64,000 nucleotides of DNA from Chlorophyllum brunneum (taxonomy: Eukaryota > Basidiomycota > Agaricomycetes > Agaricales > Agaricaceae): positions 1,426,001 to 1,490,000 of the forward strand of contig OY756142.1 in NCBI GenBank assembly GCA_963576785.1. Reading direction: 5' to 3'. Numbering within the stretch: position 1 is the stretch's first letter; each line of letters begins with the position of its first letter. Position numbers and translations under genes: made by a program. Below are positions 40,297-52,032 of the stretch, one piece after another. Below the pieces are notes generated by a model. The model saw only the letters and a program-made list of their open reading frames with translations, did not search any database and had not been told where the DNA came from.

Positions 40297-42247
40297 CTAG
40301 ACATCGAAGTCGGGGGCGTGCAAAACGGGTTCAGTAACCAAACCCTTGGCATCCTTCGGCTTGTGCATGTCGGCTTCATGATTTTGAATCAAGCTGAGCG
40401 AGTTGGAAGCAGACTACAAGATGGCCTCGACGCACCTCCAACAAATCTGCATTTACCCTTCTTCAAGAAAAAGCACTTTGGACCACCAGGACAGATATGC
40501 CCATGGTAGCAGGTATCGGCCCATGGACAGCCTACATCTACAACGGTCGAGTACTCGGTTAAAACGGGGGTGCACACAGAGTATTCTAAGTACGCACTCA
40601 TATTAGCCGCTGGACAGGGCATCTTCTTTGCAGTACTTTTTATCTCGGCATAATGTTGGGGTTGGAGGACATAATCATGGCCGTATCTGCAAGCAGACCC
40701 GTATTTGCAGCCCCAGAGATAAAACGCGGTGCACGGTGGAGGTCTCTCTGCAAAGTCCAGACCAAGCTCAGATACAAAATATATTTAAATGAGACCATAC
40801 GCACGCTGGGAAAGTGGCTGGATTTTGGTGCCTAATTTAAATCACTATCACAAGATAAATCGCATACTTTGCGCACCAATTTGGGGTCCAGAAGTCGGGG
40901 AGCACCCTTGTTCCAGGTGGGTTGGCCTGTGTCATCGGTGTTACTACAGTCGCTAGTGGTCTCGGAAAGTATTGGAGGACGTCGTTCGGCCTTACTTAGT
41001 GCAAGGTTGGAATAGAACGCGGGAGATGACAAAGATCCCAAGGCTTGACTTCCCATTTCCTGGGTGAGTCGACGAATCTCGCCTCGCCCGGAGCCCACTG
41101 GAGAGGAGTCTTGGATCGGGGCATCAGAAAGTGGAGGTGAGAGGCCCCTAGAAGCAATAAGTGGATCCTGGCTTGGGGTGGAAGCCACGAGCTTCTGAGG
41201 GATGAATAGACCTGGTATAGGAAGTATAGGAAGTTCTAGGTCGTCGAAGCCTGCCGCATGTTCCGTATAACTTTGTAACAAAATGAATTTTCGTTTAAAT
41301 CCGGAGGTTATGTGCGAGCGAATAGTGGTGACATAACCGTTATCGTGACAGCCTGTCCGGGAAACCTCAACTGGCAGGAGTGAGAATAGATGGGTCATTA
41401 GCTACCTCCGAAAAGGATCTTGTATGTTTGAGGAAAGTGTATTTCGTCCTCTAAAAATGCTGCGTTGAGTCTGTTCAACTAAAAGATCCTATTAAGTGCA
41501 ACAGATCACCTACCTTTTATTTTCGAATCTGCAGCTTCTTTGCCGCTGCCGACGTCAACCATTATGAACCGCTCAGAAGCTTGGTTGAACCCCGTTACGA
41601 AATCTTCAAGTCGGACTCTGGCCGAATGATAGCTACAGCGGTTGAACGTATCAATCAGCCCCTTCTTGTTAAAAAAGATGAAAACAGAGAGTTGAAATTG
41701 ACGGATCTCATCAAGAGAAAGAATATAATCCTTGACTGAGTCTGATAGTTTACTGGCGGCTTTATGCGCTCCGGTTTGACCCAATGCGATTAGTTGGGGC
41801 GTGAAGATAGCCCCATCTCCGTCAAGAAGCACGACAACTCTGGAAGCCTGACAAGAGTCAACCGATCTGGGTGAAGTGGGAATGTTTCCCGTTACCTGTG
41901 TCTGTTTCTCCGAGTTCTCTTTTTGCTTCTCAGAATTGTGTTTCAGTTGTTCGTTCTCGTCTTCCAGGCGTCTCTTCTCCGCGTTTGTCTGACTGAATAT
42001 CCGTTTGTAGACATCCAGATCAACCTCAAGCTGTTTAACCCTGCCTTGAAGGTCTGTTCCCTTAGATACTAGTCTAACAATATCATCTGAAAGTAGGCGT
42101 CAGAGGTCCAACGTGGTAGGAAGAGCAGCCATCCTACCTCTGATGCAGTCGAATCTTTGTAGTCTGGTGAGACCCGTATTAATTGATGTCTATGTAGTAC
42201 AACACAAAAAAAACTTGCATAGACTCGTCCCCCACGGCTACGTCCAT
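40297..42247 (-). CDS. NYN-like/CCCH zinc-finger protein, copy B
   Basis: Second tandem paralogue. A short first exon (MDVAVGDESMQ, start 42247) is followed by LQRFDCIRDDIVRLV and a coiled coil (LEVDLDVYKRIFSQTNAEKRRLEDENEQL). The NYN-like domain reads VVVLLDGDGAIFTPQLIALG, QFQLSVFIFFNKKGL, ARVRLEDFVTGFNQASERFIMVDVG, EAADSKIK, then FPQTYKILFGGCHDNGYVTTI. A Ser/Pro-rich linker leads to a CCCH finger (PPPCTAFYLWGCKYGSACRYGHDY) and a Cys-rich second finger (CPWADTCYHGHICPGGPKCFFLKKGKCRF). The final intron (donor GTGCGT after GTTGGAG) joins to ADMHKPKDAKGLV, giving a stop at 40297, which matches the end of copy C. Function unknown; probably RNA-binding. Confidence 0.75.
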
Positions 42248-42769
42248 GACACGGTTGGAGGTTATAATAAAAAATAATGCCTGAATCCTTTAGTTCGATG
42301 TCCGTAGGAATGTCGGGGAGCTGTAAAAAAGCTGGCTCGGGAACAGGATGTGCTTCCCTCGCGACCTTTGTATAGCCAGCCAAGGCGGGAAGTTTTGAGC
42401 TAGGGCCAATGACCCCGGTCTCCTGAGAGGAAGGTGTGGCAGTCGGCAGGAGTTGAATGCAGTGTGCGGCGATACAATAGCGTTCGGTCCCCCAAGAACA
42501 ACGATAGCGGATATGGGAATGTGTTCGCACGTTGAACCTCATGTAACGAAATCAGCATCGCATGGAACGCATAACAAGAGAGTGTATTGAAGACGTGGGG
42601 ATATCCATAGTTTCTCCCAAAACATATCACTTTACTGGAGGACGAGTTCACTCAATGTCAAATGCAGCAGCCGCTAAAAACCCCCTCGTTCTTCCCTCGT
42701 TTCATTTGGGCGCGATATTCTCAAACACTCCGAGCCAGCCACAGTACACAACGGAAGAATGACGGATGT
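42248..42769. other. Intergenic region between zinc-finger copies B and C
   Basis: A 522-base gap upstream of copy B. Open frames here lack domain features. It presumably holds the copy B promoter and copy C 3' end. Confidence 0.4.
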
Positions 42770-44670
42770 CTAGTTCTTTGCATCTTTTGGCTCTTTGTGC
42801 ATATCGGCTTCGCAGTACAAAATTGGTTCTTTTGCAGAGGCAGAAGAAAGCATTGACATACCTCCAATAAATCTACACCTCCCTAATTTCAGGTAATGAC
42901 ATTTCGTCACTAGGGGACATATGTGACCATAGCAGCAGGTGTCACCCCATGTACAGGTTTCGTCTTCATTACCTTTAGTCTGGCTGTTGTAGTCACTAGA
43001 TGATCGATTAACTCACTTCTATTGACTGCTGGGCAGGGCGATTTTTTGGCGTTAGCTTTCATTTCGGTATAATGTTCAGCTTCAAGAATATAATCATGAG
43101 CGTATCGGCATTCCGCTCCATGTCTACAGTTGTCCGCGAGATAGAAAAGTGTGCATGGGGGAGGTTTTTCTAAATCGGGGGTAGAGTTCAGGGGTGACGC
43201 ACTCCGGATGTGGTTGGAACTCACGCTTTGAGAGCGCCTGCGATGGTCAGGAAAACCGAGTCAGCCACCGCCAAGGTACAAAACCACTATTGAACATACT
43301 ACTTTGGGTTTCAAACGCCGTGTGCCAGAGTCCTGGTTAAAATATAAGTCCTCGCTGTTATTATCGCTGCTTGAGTCGGAGTCCGTTGTCGAGCGTTTGT
43401 CAACTTGTTTAAGTAGAATCCTAGAGTATGTCGTAGGAGGCGAAGCCTCCAGGCCTTTGTTACCCGCCCCAGAACCTGGGACCGACAAAGAAGTATCGCC
43501 ACGTCCCGAGGCGGCTAACGGAGCGTCTGGAAATGGAAGATTTTGGAGCGGAGGAGACTGCTTTCGAGCGACGGTGAGTGGATCTTGAACAGGGGAGAAA
43601 GCGGCGAGCTTCTGAGAAATGAACAAGCCTGGGGTAGATTCTATAACAGGGAGACCTAGGTCGTTGAAACCTGTCGCATTTTCCGTATAGCTTTTCAATA
43701 GGATGAATTTATGCTTGAATCCAGAAGTTAGATGCGAGCGGATGGTGGTGACATAGCCATTATCGTGACAGCCTATCAAAACAAAAGTGAATATCAGGAG
43801 TATGTAGTTAACAATCGAGCATTCAGCTACCTCCAAAGACGACCTTGTACGTCTGGGGAAGTTGGATCTCATCTTCTAAGTACGCTGAAGCAGAGGGTGA
43901 GAACAAAACCGGCTCGACTATTCGCCATACCTCTCATCTTTGAATCTGCAGCTTCCTTGTCGCCGCCGACGTCGACCATCATGAATCGTTCAGTGGCCTG
44001 ATTAAAGCCCGCGATAAATTCATCAAACCGAGCCTTGGCCGCATGATGACCACAGCGACCGAGGGTATCAGTGAGACCTCGTTTGTTGAAAAATATATAC
44101 ACAGAAAGTTGGAATTGACGGATGTCGCCAAGAGAGTGGATATGATCTTTAATCAACTCGGACAACTGACTGGCAGCCTTGTGGCCACCGCTGTACCCGA
44201 GGGCGACTAGTTGAGGTGTAAATATAGCACCATCGCCGTCAAGCAGAACGAGAACTCTGCAAGGCTGGGGAATGTCAGCTATTTCGAAACCGGCGCGGGA
44301 ACGGAAAGAGCTTGCCTGTACTTGTCTTTCAAAGCTCTCCCTTTGTTTTTCGAGATCGTTCCTGAGTTGTTCACACAATTCTTTCAAACGTTGTTTCTCT
44401 AGATTAGTTTCACCAAAAATTCGTTTGTAGACATCCAAATCAGCTTCAAGCTGTTTTATTTGGACTTGAAGTGATGTTTCGCTCGAAGCTAGCTTGACGA
44501 TGTCATCTAAGTGCGAGTGCGATTGTTAGTAACACTAAGGTGCGAGCGCAGGGCGGTGATGGTGTCACCTTTGATGTTCTCAAATTTCCGAAGGCTGTAG
44601 GAGTGTTTCAGTATTGGCACTTCAAGATGGTGGGCAGAACTTGCATAGCGTCTGATGGAGACGCGCTCAT
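42770..44670 (-). CDS. NYN-like/CCCH zinc-finger protein, copy C
   Basis: Third tandem paralogue, closest to copy B. It starts MSASPSDAMQ at 44670; a second exon begins LRKFENIK, the next DDIVKLASSETSLQ, leading into a coiled coil (LEADLDVYKRIFGETNLEKQRLKELCEQL). The NYN-like domain has VLVLLDGDGAIFTPQLVALG, QFQLSVYIFFNKRGLTDTL, ARFDEFIAGFNQATERFMMVDVG, EAADSKM and GCHDNGYVTTIRSHLTSGF. After a long Ser-rich linker is a canonical C-x8-C-x5-C-x3-H finger (PCTLFYLADNCRHGAECRYAHDY) and a Cys-rich second finger (CTWGDTCCYGHICP...KCHYLKLGRCRF). The last exon encodes ADMHKEPKDAKN. Domain identity is from recognisable motifs; the NYN-like assignment is moderately sure. It is divergent from CDT1. Confidence 0.75.
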
Positions 44671-45044
44671 GATGTAGTGATTAGTGGTTGTGCTTGGTTG
44701 TCGCAAGGAGAGTAGAGGCCTAGAGTTGAGGGTGGATTTGTCGTGTGTCCCTTGAGGCCTTTATGTGTTGGCTCGGTGCAGACAAGTGCGGACACCCGCG
44801 GCCTTCTGGGGAAGTCTATAGGCAGGCTGGAACAGAGAACGATCAATAAACGGCTTCCTATCGACGACACGCGGATAGACGACACACGCTGGGGCCATGC
44901 GTTCAGATAGCCGCGCAGCAGATTGGTGTAGAGCAGAGTTTGGTGTCGTGCAGGTCACGTTGTTGACGCGCCCTGGTTTGACGCGTCGTCCAGCCTCGGC
45001 TTTCCTCCGCGACACCCCAGCCCCGTATCGGGCCACCTTTTCCT
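44671..45044. promoter_or_regulatory. Shared promoter region of zinc-finger copy C and CDT1
   Basis: A 374-base gap between divergent start codons. No gene is visible. The CDT1-proximal part carries ACGCGTC-like words (GACGCGCC at about 44964, GACGCGTCG at about 44980) that resemble MluI cell-cycle boxes. That link is suggestive only. Confidence 0.35.
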
Positions 45045-46949
45045 ATGAGCGACATCTACTCTACCCTACAGCTCTCACCGAGGAAGCGTCGGCCGTTAGA
45101 TTCCGAGGACGCAACTATTTCGACCCCCAAGAAACTCCGAACAGCGTCAGTTTTATTCTAATTCACACCAGACGCAGGGCTGAAGATTGTACAGGCCCCC
45201 CACTCCATCCTCTCTATCTCGGCCGGTCAAGACATCTGGAACGTCTTCATCGCCCAATAAACTACCCAGTCACCTTTCACGCCTCTGTACCATCCACAAC
45301 TCACTTCAGCGTGCCATCTCGCATGCCCTCGCAACCTGTGCTGTTTCTCCTGCTTCTAGCTCAGGGCATCTTCGAAATGTTGTCAACCACCTATCTCTCA
45401 AAACATATTCCGGACTGTCCTCAGCCTTTGAGGTTGATGACTTGAAACGTCTTTGCTGGCTGTGGGAGTGGGATGGTGAGAAAGTTCCCGAATCCAAGGA
45501 CGTGAACACGGGGAAAGCGAAGGAGGAAGTAAAAGAAGACAATCCTTTCTTGGACGAGCCATCGAGCGCCGCTGAAGACTGGACTCGTGGGGCGATGGGA
45601 TTCCTTGTCACTCCGACAACACATTTGTCCAAGCAAGTACGACAACGAATCCCAGCGTATGGTATTGGGATCGAAATAGAGATTGATATTGACAAGGGAA
45701 TGGACAGTGGGATGGCCGCTGTTGCCCGTTGGACATCTGCGACGGATGCACGTCACAAAGAATTAAAGAAAAAGATCGAGAAGTGGATCGGGGTATAGAT
45801 TCACCTTTTGTCGTACGAAACCATTTGCTAAGGATCAAGTTGATTTAGCTTCACAGTGAACGTGAAATCATCCCTACCATCCCATTCGCCGACTTGCCTG
45901 CTCTTCCATCCCCGATCAAAGCCTCCTCACTGACCATGAAATTGGCGTCCGCCTCACCCAAAGGGTCCAGCTCCAAGTCCCTCCTCTTTCCTCCTTCTTC
46001 TTCGGTCCACACACCCATCAGCTCTCCCAACAAAAAAGTAGTTCGAGATCTCGCCGGGCCTGTACCGTCCATACCACTTTTTACGTCACCAGCGAAGAGA
46101 TCAGCCATTCTCTTTCCTCAAACCCCTCGCCAAAAGCGCGTAGACGAATCGGCGACGCCTATTACTCCTCAAACTCCGTCAACCAAAGTCTCCGCGGATG
46201 TGGGTGACGTTGAAAGTCCACCGGAGACGCCTTCCAAACAACTAGGTGCCGGCGCGGATACTGCACCTGCAACTCCCTCAACATCTCGGCGACAGGCCCT
46301 CTATGAACGGGTACGCCAACGGTCTCTTACGGGCTCTCCCACCAAGAATTTGCGGTCCTCAGATCCCTTGAACTCTAAATTAACTCGCGATCAGCTGCTC
46401 AAACTCAGCCAAGACGAAATGAGACGGCGCTGCCTACTAGGCCGTCTCGGGGGTGTCGCTGAGAGCGTTTGGATGTTCGTCCTTTCCTCTCTTTGTTTGC
46501 CCTACTTGGTCCTGACGTTCCTTATCAGGTTGTTCTCAGCACCAGTTACTGGAAGCACGACACCTGGACGAAAACGCCGTGCATTGCCTATCTCCGAATT
46601 GACCACAGCAATTGTCAAATCCTCACCTGTGCCCACCTCGATTGCGGAAGCTAGCGAGTCATTAGCTCTTCTCGTGAGGCTCTGTCCATTCTTCTTGAAA
46701 AAACTTGATATCCAGGGCGAGGAATGGTTAGAAATGCCCGCGTCGTCTCATGCCTCATCTGGCGGTCCCGGGATAACATCCACCAATGGCAGTCCTAGCA
46801 AACGAGCCCTCGTGCCGCCACCTAGCCCAGGAAGTAAATTTGATAGTGCCGAACTTATTCACCGAAGTCCAAAGCGCGTTAAAAAGGAGGCAGGAGGCCT
46901 GAGGGAGGTTCGTGAGATCATACGCAGAGAACTAGAACTACAAGACTAG
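45045..46949 (+). CDS. CDT1: DNA replication licensing factor Cdt1
   Basis: Cdt1 loads the MCM2-7 helicase onto origins in G1. The start at 45045 ([22 protein letters not shown]) gives a basic, disordered N-terminus. The central winged-helix domain ([23 protein letters not shown], then [21 protein letters not shown]) corresponds to the geminin/MCM-binding region. A long Ser/Pro linker with many S/T-P sites follows, such as FPQTPRQKR and ITPQTPSTK, and the C-terminal winged helix (LFSAPV...[35 protein letters not shown]). It ends [10 protein letters not shown]. An intron near 45143-45195 is followed by [11 protein letters not shown]; further introns lie near 45800-45860 and 46473-46530. CDK phosphorylation sites are suggested by the S/T-P density. 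Confidence 0.82.
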
Positions 46950-47048
46950 CTTTGTTGTGCTTCATCTGATAGTCTTGTGTCTTTATAGTTTTGTACCCGC
47001 CATGTTTCGCTGCTTTGTATACCTATCCAAATAATACATCCAATGCCT

Positions 47049-48031
47049 TTAGCCTGCGATAACCATGAGCTCTTCCCAAGTCGCATCTACCGACCACAAG
47101 CCAGCAATATGTCCTCCAGCAGTCTCCTTCAGTCTTGCGTTAGGATATTGCGTGGCCAGCCATTTCCCCCACGCCCCAGGTGCCACTCTATCTTCTTTCG
47201 AAGTGACGATGATCACCGGTTTGTGATTCATCTCCTCTGGCGTGAATCCCCAGTCACTGTGCATGACATCCCCTGTCTCCAGGAATCCATCCCAATATTT
47301 GCTAACACTCTTGAACATGTTGGCTGCCATATCCTTTTCAAGTTGACCCTCTCCTAAGCCCCTTTCCTTCCCCCATTTCTCAAACATCACTTTTTCGTCC
47401 TCCTTGATATGGTCGAACACAAGACTCCGAATTAGCTTCTCCGCATCCTCGGCAGTCTTGAGCTTCCTCGGAAAACGGAAGAAAACAGGCGTTGAACCAA
47501 TTGCCAAGGGATATATCGAGAAGGCGGACCGACAGCGATATAGTTATCCCAGGTGAGGTCCTTTGCGTATTCCCTGTGATACTTGAACGGTGTAGCGGGG
47601 GTGAGAAGTAGGCATGCAACGGTGTGTTTGCCGGGGGGGAAGACATCTAGCGAGGCATTGAAGATTATCTGCGCGGCAACTGTACCAAATGACCCTCCAG
47701 TCACATAGAGCTTGTACTCCTCCTCCGGGACAGCAGAACACCCAGGGTGAAGATGCTCGAGGAGCGCGGCGGTATCCTGCGCTAAAGCGACATAATAAGG
47801 CGTCTCATCTGGGTTTGCACGGATGGTTGAATTGCCCCATCCTGGGAGGGTCGGGGTGATGTAGTGCGCGTCGTGCTTCACCAAAACTGGAGAAGGACGC
47901 ACGGCGGAGCCGACTCCGAATACGCCATGGAAGAATATGACAATCGTTTTGCTGTTGGGATTCCCCGCCTCTTCGTAGGCCAGGACTCTACCGCCAGGTA
48001 AATCGAGAAATTTCTCCTCTGGTCGAGACAT
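47049..48031 (-). pseudogene. Alpha/beta hydrolase with apparent frameshift
   Basis: Alpha/beta-hydrolase-fold protein. The first part (from MSRPEEKFLDLPGGRVLAYEE) contains the oxyanion region IVIFFHGVFGVGS, PTLPGWGNS and the nucleophile elbow YVTGGSFGTVAAQ (GxSxG). The frame runs to SRYIP at about 47515. The rest (LAIGSTPVFFRFPRKLKTAEDAEK ... HKPVIIVTSKEDRVAPG ... TAGGHIAGLW, with the acid and His region) is in another frame. No GT-AG intron fits between them. Adding one base within the CCTT run near 47505-47510 would restore continuity, so this is a one-base deletion or a sequencing/assembly error. Catalytic residues are otherwise present. Substrate unknown. Confidence 0.65.
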
Positions 48032-48385
48032 GGATGAGTTGACAGTCCGCGTCCTTGTTGTGCAGGTGCTACTTCGTCGTCTCATTTTATACAGGATAGC
48101 GAGGTGTCACCATAAGACCCGCAGTCCACCGCAGTACTGTCGGGGAGTCCCGGTCTTGCGCTCCCTTCGTCTGGTATCTCACCCAAGATGTGTTTTCTGA
48201 GTGCTTACGAGACATTTACGGAAGTCCAGCCTGTGATCAAGCGTATAACATTGGAGAACTTTAGTTCGCCGGGTCAATTGTCCATAACCGCCAATAGTTT
48301 CTTAGATCGCACACGGAGATATGTTTCAACGACCATCGGCCCTACCATTAGGAGCCATACCAATTGTCCTTCAATTAAATGATAA

Positions 48386-48700
48386 CCATCGACTTGCGAC
48401 CCATCCCAGTTTGGAACCCAGTCGCTGTGCATAACATCCGCAGTTTTTAAGCAGCCATCCCGACACTTTCCTGCGACACTCCGGAATCATCGTAGGCCAC
48501 CAGACTGGGGTGATTCCCGTATACGATATGGACCGGTCATAAACGCTCTATGAACGACCACTTGTGTATCCTGGTGTGATGAGACATACACTGGCGGAGC
48601 TGCTGCGATTTGTACCTCATGGGTTGGACAGGGATAACCGGTCATGCAGCTTCGGCGCAGGTACGGCCCAAATTTGTGCAGTTCTGCAGTTCAAACGACA
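48386..48700. pseudogene. Rearranged remnants of a second alpha/beta hydrolase
   Basis: Two short pieces resemble the hydrolase next door. On the minus strand at about 48400-48495, KCRDGCLKTADVMHSDW matches KYWDGFLETGDVMHSDW of the gene. On the plus strand at about 48565-48690, LAELLRFVPHGL and SFGAGTAQIC match the gene's TAALLEHLHPG and SFGTVAAQII around the GxSxG elbow. The pieces are in opposite orientation and have no open frame linking them. They look like debris of an inverted, partly deleted duplicate. The rest of 48032-48944 shows no gene. Confidence 0.5.
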
Positions 48701-48944
48701 AATCTGTGGGTGCGACTGCTCAAGAAAGAGTCGCCGGGTGTTGTCCTTAGGGATGAGAACAGGTGTGGCATAATGGGGAAACCAATCATTGGCACGATGT
48801 CTAGTGAGAACAGCTCCAATATTGTGCCCCTCTGGATCTGATTGGCTCGGCTGAGCTTTGCTCTAAGTAGTATTAGAGTGCAAGGTGTCATTGCTCGTTT
48901 CACAGTACAGAGAAATACAAGCAAGTAGAATACCCTTACGCCAA

Positions 48945-50576
48945 TCAACTCTTCTTCCCCAGGTTCTCATTCTCAAAAATTTCTCTCGCCGACTTCTCAA
49001 ACTCGACACAATCAACCACTCGCCCCTCCCTCCTACTTGCCTCGGCGGCAAAAACGGTCATATGACTTTTGACTACTTCATCAACAGAGGCACCCAAAGT
49101 TTCCTGATTACCTGTTCTGACCGCTTCAACGAAGGCTTCGATCAAGCCAAGGTCGCCGCCGCCATGACCAACAGTAAGACCAAAAGGATACTTTTTCGAT
49201 ATTCCAGTCCCGAAATCAGTAACGGTAAAAGTACGCATGTCTCCGACGATCTCGCCGTGCGTAAAGTGCATGCGGATCTGACGCTCGCAGATGGCTGAGG
49301 TGTAGGCGACCATTGTGAACGAAGCAGTAGTCCCATTCGCAAATTCAATATTGACGACTTGGTGATCGCAAACGTCGTTCAGACTTTCGTACACGCAAAC
49401 ACCGTATGGCCCAGTTTTCAAGGCCTCGGTAACGTTTTCGATGTCGGGAAGGCCATCGACGAGTACGCTGACTGGCCAATTTCGATTACCTGATTTCAAA
49501 GAATCAAGATAGACTGTTTCTCGTTAGTGTCACATCCATGATTACATGAATGATGAAGGTTCATTACTCTGTGTCGCACTGTAAGGACAACCATCATCCT
49601 GCAGAGGGCATTCAGTGCAGCGTTTGGCATTGCCGGCCCCGCGAGGTTTGTTGGAGCTGCGGAAGTGAGTCAGAGAGCCGAATGATGAGATTCGAGATGG
49701 CCTTGTCGGAGAGAACCAGTGACAGAGTAAATCAATATCGCTGGACGATATCAGGAAGGTGTATCGTTATCAAATACGGTGAACACGCACTGGCAGCACT
49801 TTGTCATCAACACGAAGGAGCTCTTCCCTTCGATGGCCCAATTTCCACGAACGTATGAATGTGCAAAGTGATAATAACCGACTGGTTCCACGTGGGCGAT
49901 ATTCACAAGATCGCCGAGAGACTTGTTACGAACGATCTCGGATATCGCCTGGAAGTACTGTGAATACCGTAGGACTGGAGGGGCTGCTGAGCGGTTACGA
50001 CGTTGAGTTTGACACGTCACTTGCCATGACCCATGCCAAAGATAATGCCAGCTTTCTTGACCGCTCGTTCCATGAGAAGACAGTCTTGAACGGTGATCGC
50101 CATAGGTTTCTCGCACAAGATATGATAGCCCTGTTCCGCAAAGGCTAGAGTGACCTCTGGGTGCATTTGATCTTGCACGGCAATGATAACGGCATCAGCC
50201 AATCGTTTCCCAACCGTTGTGATCGTTTCAGCAGAAGCGGCACGTAGGTCTCGCCAGGTGGTGAATACGAGGGTTTGGTCCACATGATGGAGATCGGCGA
50301 ACTGATGACGAGTCCTGGGTCGTGGTTCCGCTATAGCCACGACCCTGCACTTGTGGGGATGTTCAAGGGCATATTGGGCATAGGACTACGAGATGGGGCG
50401 GGATGAGTGCATGAGCTGATGGGAGGGCGCGGGGCTACGGTTACCTTTCCGCGCTGGCCACAGCCTATGATGGCGAGGGTGACTGGTTCTGAGAGAGGGT
50501 GGGTGTTGGACTGGGACATTGGATCTGAGGACACGGCAGACCTGCGCCAGAACTTGTTAGTCAGGAAGGAAGCCAT
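48945..50576 (-). CDS. Gfo/Idh/MocA family oxidoreductase
   Basis: NAD(P)-dependent sugar/polyol-type oxidoreductase, of a group different from the one at 22948. The Rossmann fold has VTLAIIGCGQRGK, then VVAIAEPRPRTRHQFA, DAVIIAVQDQMHPEV, the catalytic-lysine motif ILCEKPMAITVQDC and FGMGHVLRYSQYFQAI. The C-terminal domain shows DLVNIAHVEPVGYYHFAHSYVRGNW, SDIDLLCHWFSP, a Cys cluster KRCTECPLQDDGCPYS and VNIEFANGTTASFTMVAYT. It ends ENENLGKKS. At least four introns. The ATG at 50576 overlaps a plus-strand ATG in a CCATGG palindrome; an in-frame Met about 19 codons further (MSQSNTHPL) may be the real start. Confidence 0.82.
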
Positions 50577-50602
50577 GGCTGGACGGCCCTCTCACGCATC
50601 CT

Positions 50603-51942
50603 ATGCCCAGGCTCCTCCCCCGTCTGGCACGCATCATACAAGCCCAGCCTCGCAGCACCAAGCTCTGCCCATTGGACATCACGAAATCCCGTCCACGCCG
50701 TCCAAAATCCCTCCACCAGCCGACCTTGCCCAACCCATCATTTGACCCCAGTTCGCACCCGCAGTCGATCCTTCTTCAGTCAGAAAATCCAATCGCAGCA
50801 CCTGACAAGTATGTCCGGCACAAGACCCTGCCCCCACGCGTTTATGTTCCAGGAGATGCACAGCAGCGCGAGGGAGAGCATGACGGGCCCCGGCAGATGA
50901 CCGAGGAAGAACGGACGCGGTGGTCCAGTCCTTACCGTCTGTCGTTTTTCACAGCTGCACTCACCCTCCTCTGACAACGCCGCAGTCCGCATGCTCGCCA
51001 CTCCACCTCGAGACTGTGCCCTCTCGGGGCGTCTTCTTCCGTCAGGTGTGTTTTTCATCTTCTGCAGAGAGGTCCCCCGTCATGACGTTCCCAGCCTTCC
51101 TTCTCAGATTGGCTCCGGTACGTGTGGACGACAGTGAACCCCCAACAACCACCAGACCGACACCGTGCATCCTCGTACCAGACGGCCTTCAACACCCGAA
51201 ATTCACCGCACGACGGTCGAATAGATCAGTCCACGTCGCCTGCTCTCGCCAAGCCATCTCTCTCATTCTTGAAAACAACAAAATTGGCCATATACCCCAC
51301 TACGTGACTATACCACCAAACCTCGGGGCACATGTCTCTCATCTTCTCCGTTTACGCATCTTACAAGAGTTAGAGCTCTTCATTGCTCAATTAAGGGCCA
51401 AGCCCAAGAACGATATTCTCACCAACCCACCAATCCGCAGGCTCTCAAAGGCAGAGTGGAGAGACATAGACGTCCACCGTCGCGTATCATCACAAGACGC
51501 TGTAGCTGTCATCAACGTGCCTCCAATATCGGACGAGGTAGAGCCGTCGATGTCACCCTTCCCTTTACCACCAGATCCAGATATGGACTTGAATACATCG
51601 TTAATCGTGGCTACGATGTATCCCGTCTCGCGCGACTCACCTTTTCCATCAAACTTCCAATACCGAGACGTTCTTCCCTCCGCAAAAGTTCCTCTGTACA
51701 ACGGTCTTGGACTCTTTCCCCACTTGGTTCAACGGACTGCCCTATCCCACTTGCTCGCTCAAGCACAAGCTATCTATGACATTGCCCGGCGACGTAATGC
51801 AATCCTCAGCCCATCTTCCGAAGACTCGGATGCCTATCTGTTATGCTCGAATAGCGAGATCGCCAAACTCGGCGACATGGCAGCAGTGGCTATGGCATTG
51901 TGGAGGGTTTACTTATATGAGAGGAAGGCCATCCGCGAGTAA
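50603..51942 (+). CDS. Unrecognised, probably mitochondrial protein
   Basis: I do not recognise the family with certainty. The protein from ATG 50603 opens MPRLLPRLARIIQAQPRSTK, an Arg-rich amphipathic sequence with no acidic residues that looks like a mitochondrial presequence. Two introns near 50940-50985 and 51044-51092 join TRWSSPY, RMLATPPRDCALSGRLLPS and AFLLRLAPVRVDD. The long last exon encodes ILVPDGLQHPKFTARRSNRS, IPHYVTIPPNLGAHVSHLL and, near the end, GDMAAVAMALWRVYLYERKA. Size is about 400 residues. A mitochondrial ribosome- or respiration-related role is plausible but unproven. A plus-strand ATG at 50575 opens a different frame that stops at 50745 and is not favoured. Confidence 0.6.
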
Positions 51943-52032
51943 AAAGTAGATGCCTCTAATAATCTAATCTCGCACCACTCTTTCAGATTGATTGACGGGG
52001 TAACAGTATAATACAACAATGCACACTCGACA

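Noticed and set aside
40183..40509. Plus-strand frame of 108 codons
   Set aside because: Lies across the last exon and intron of zinc-finger copy B on the opposite strand.
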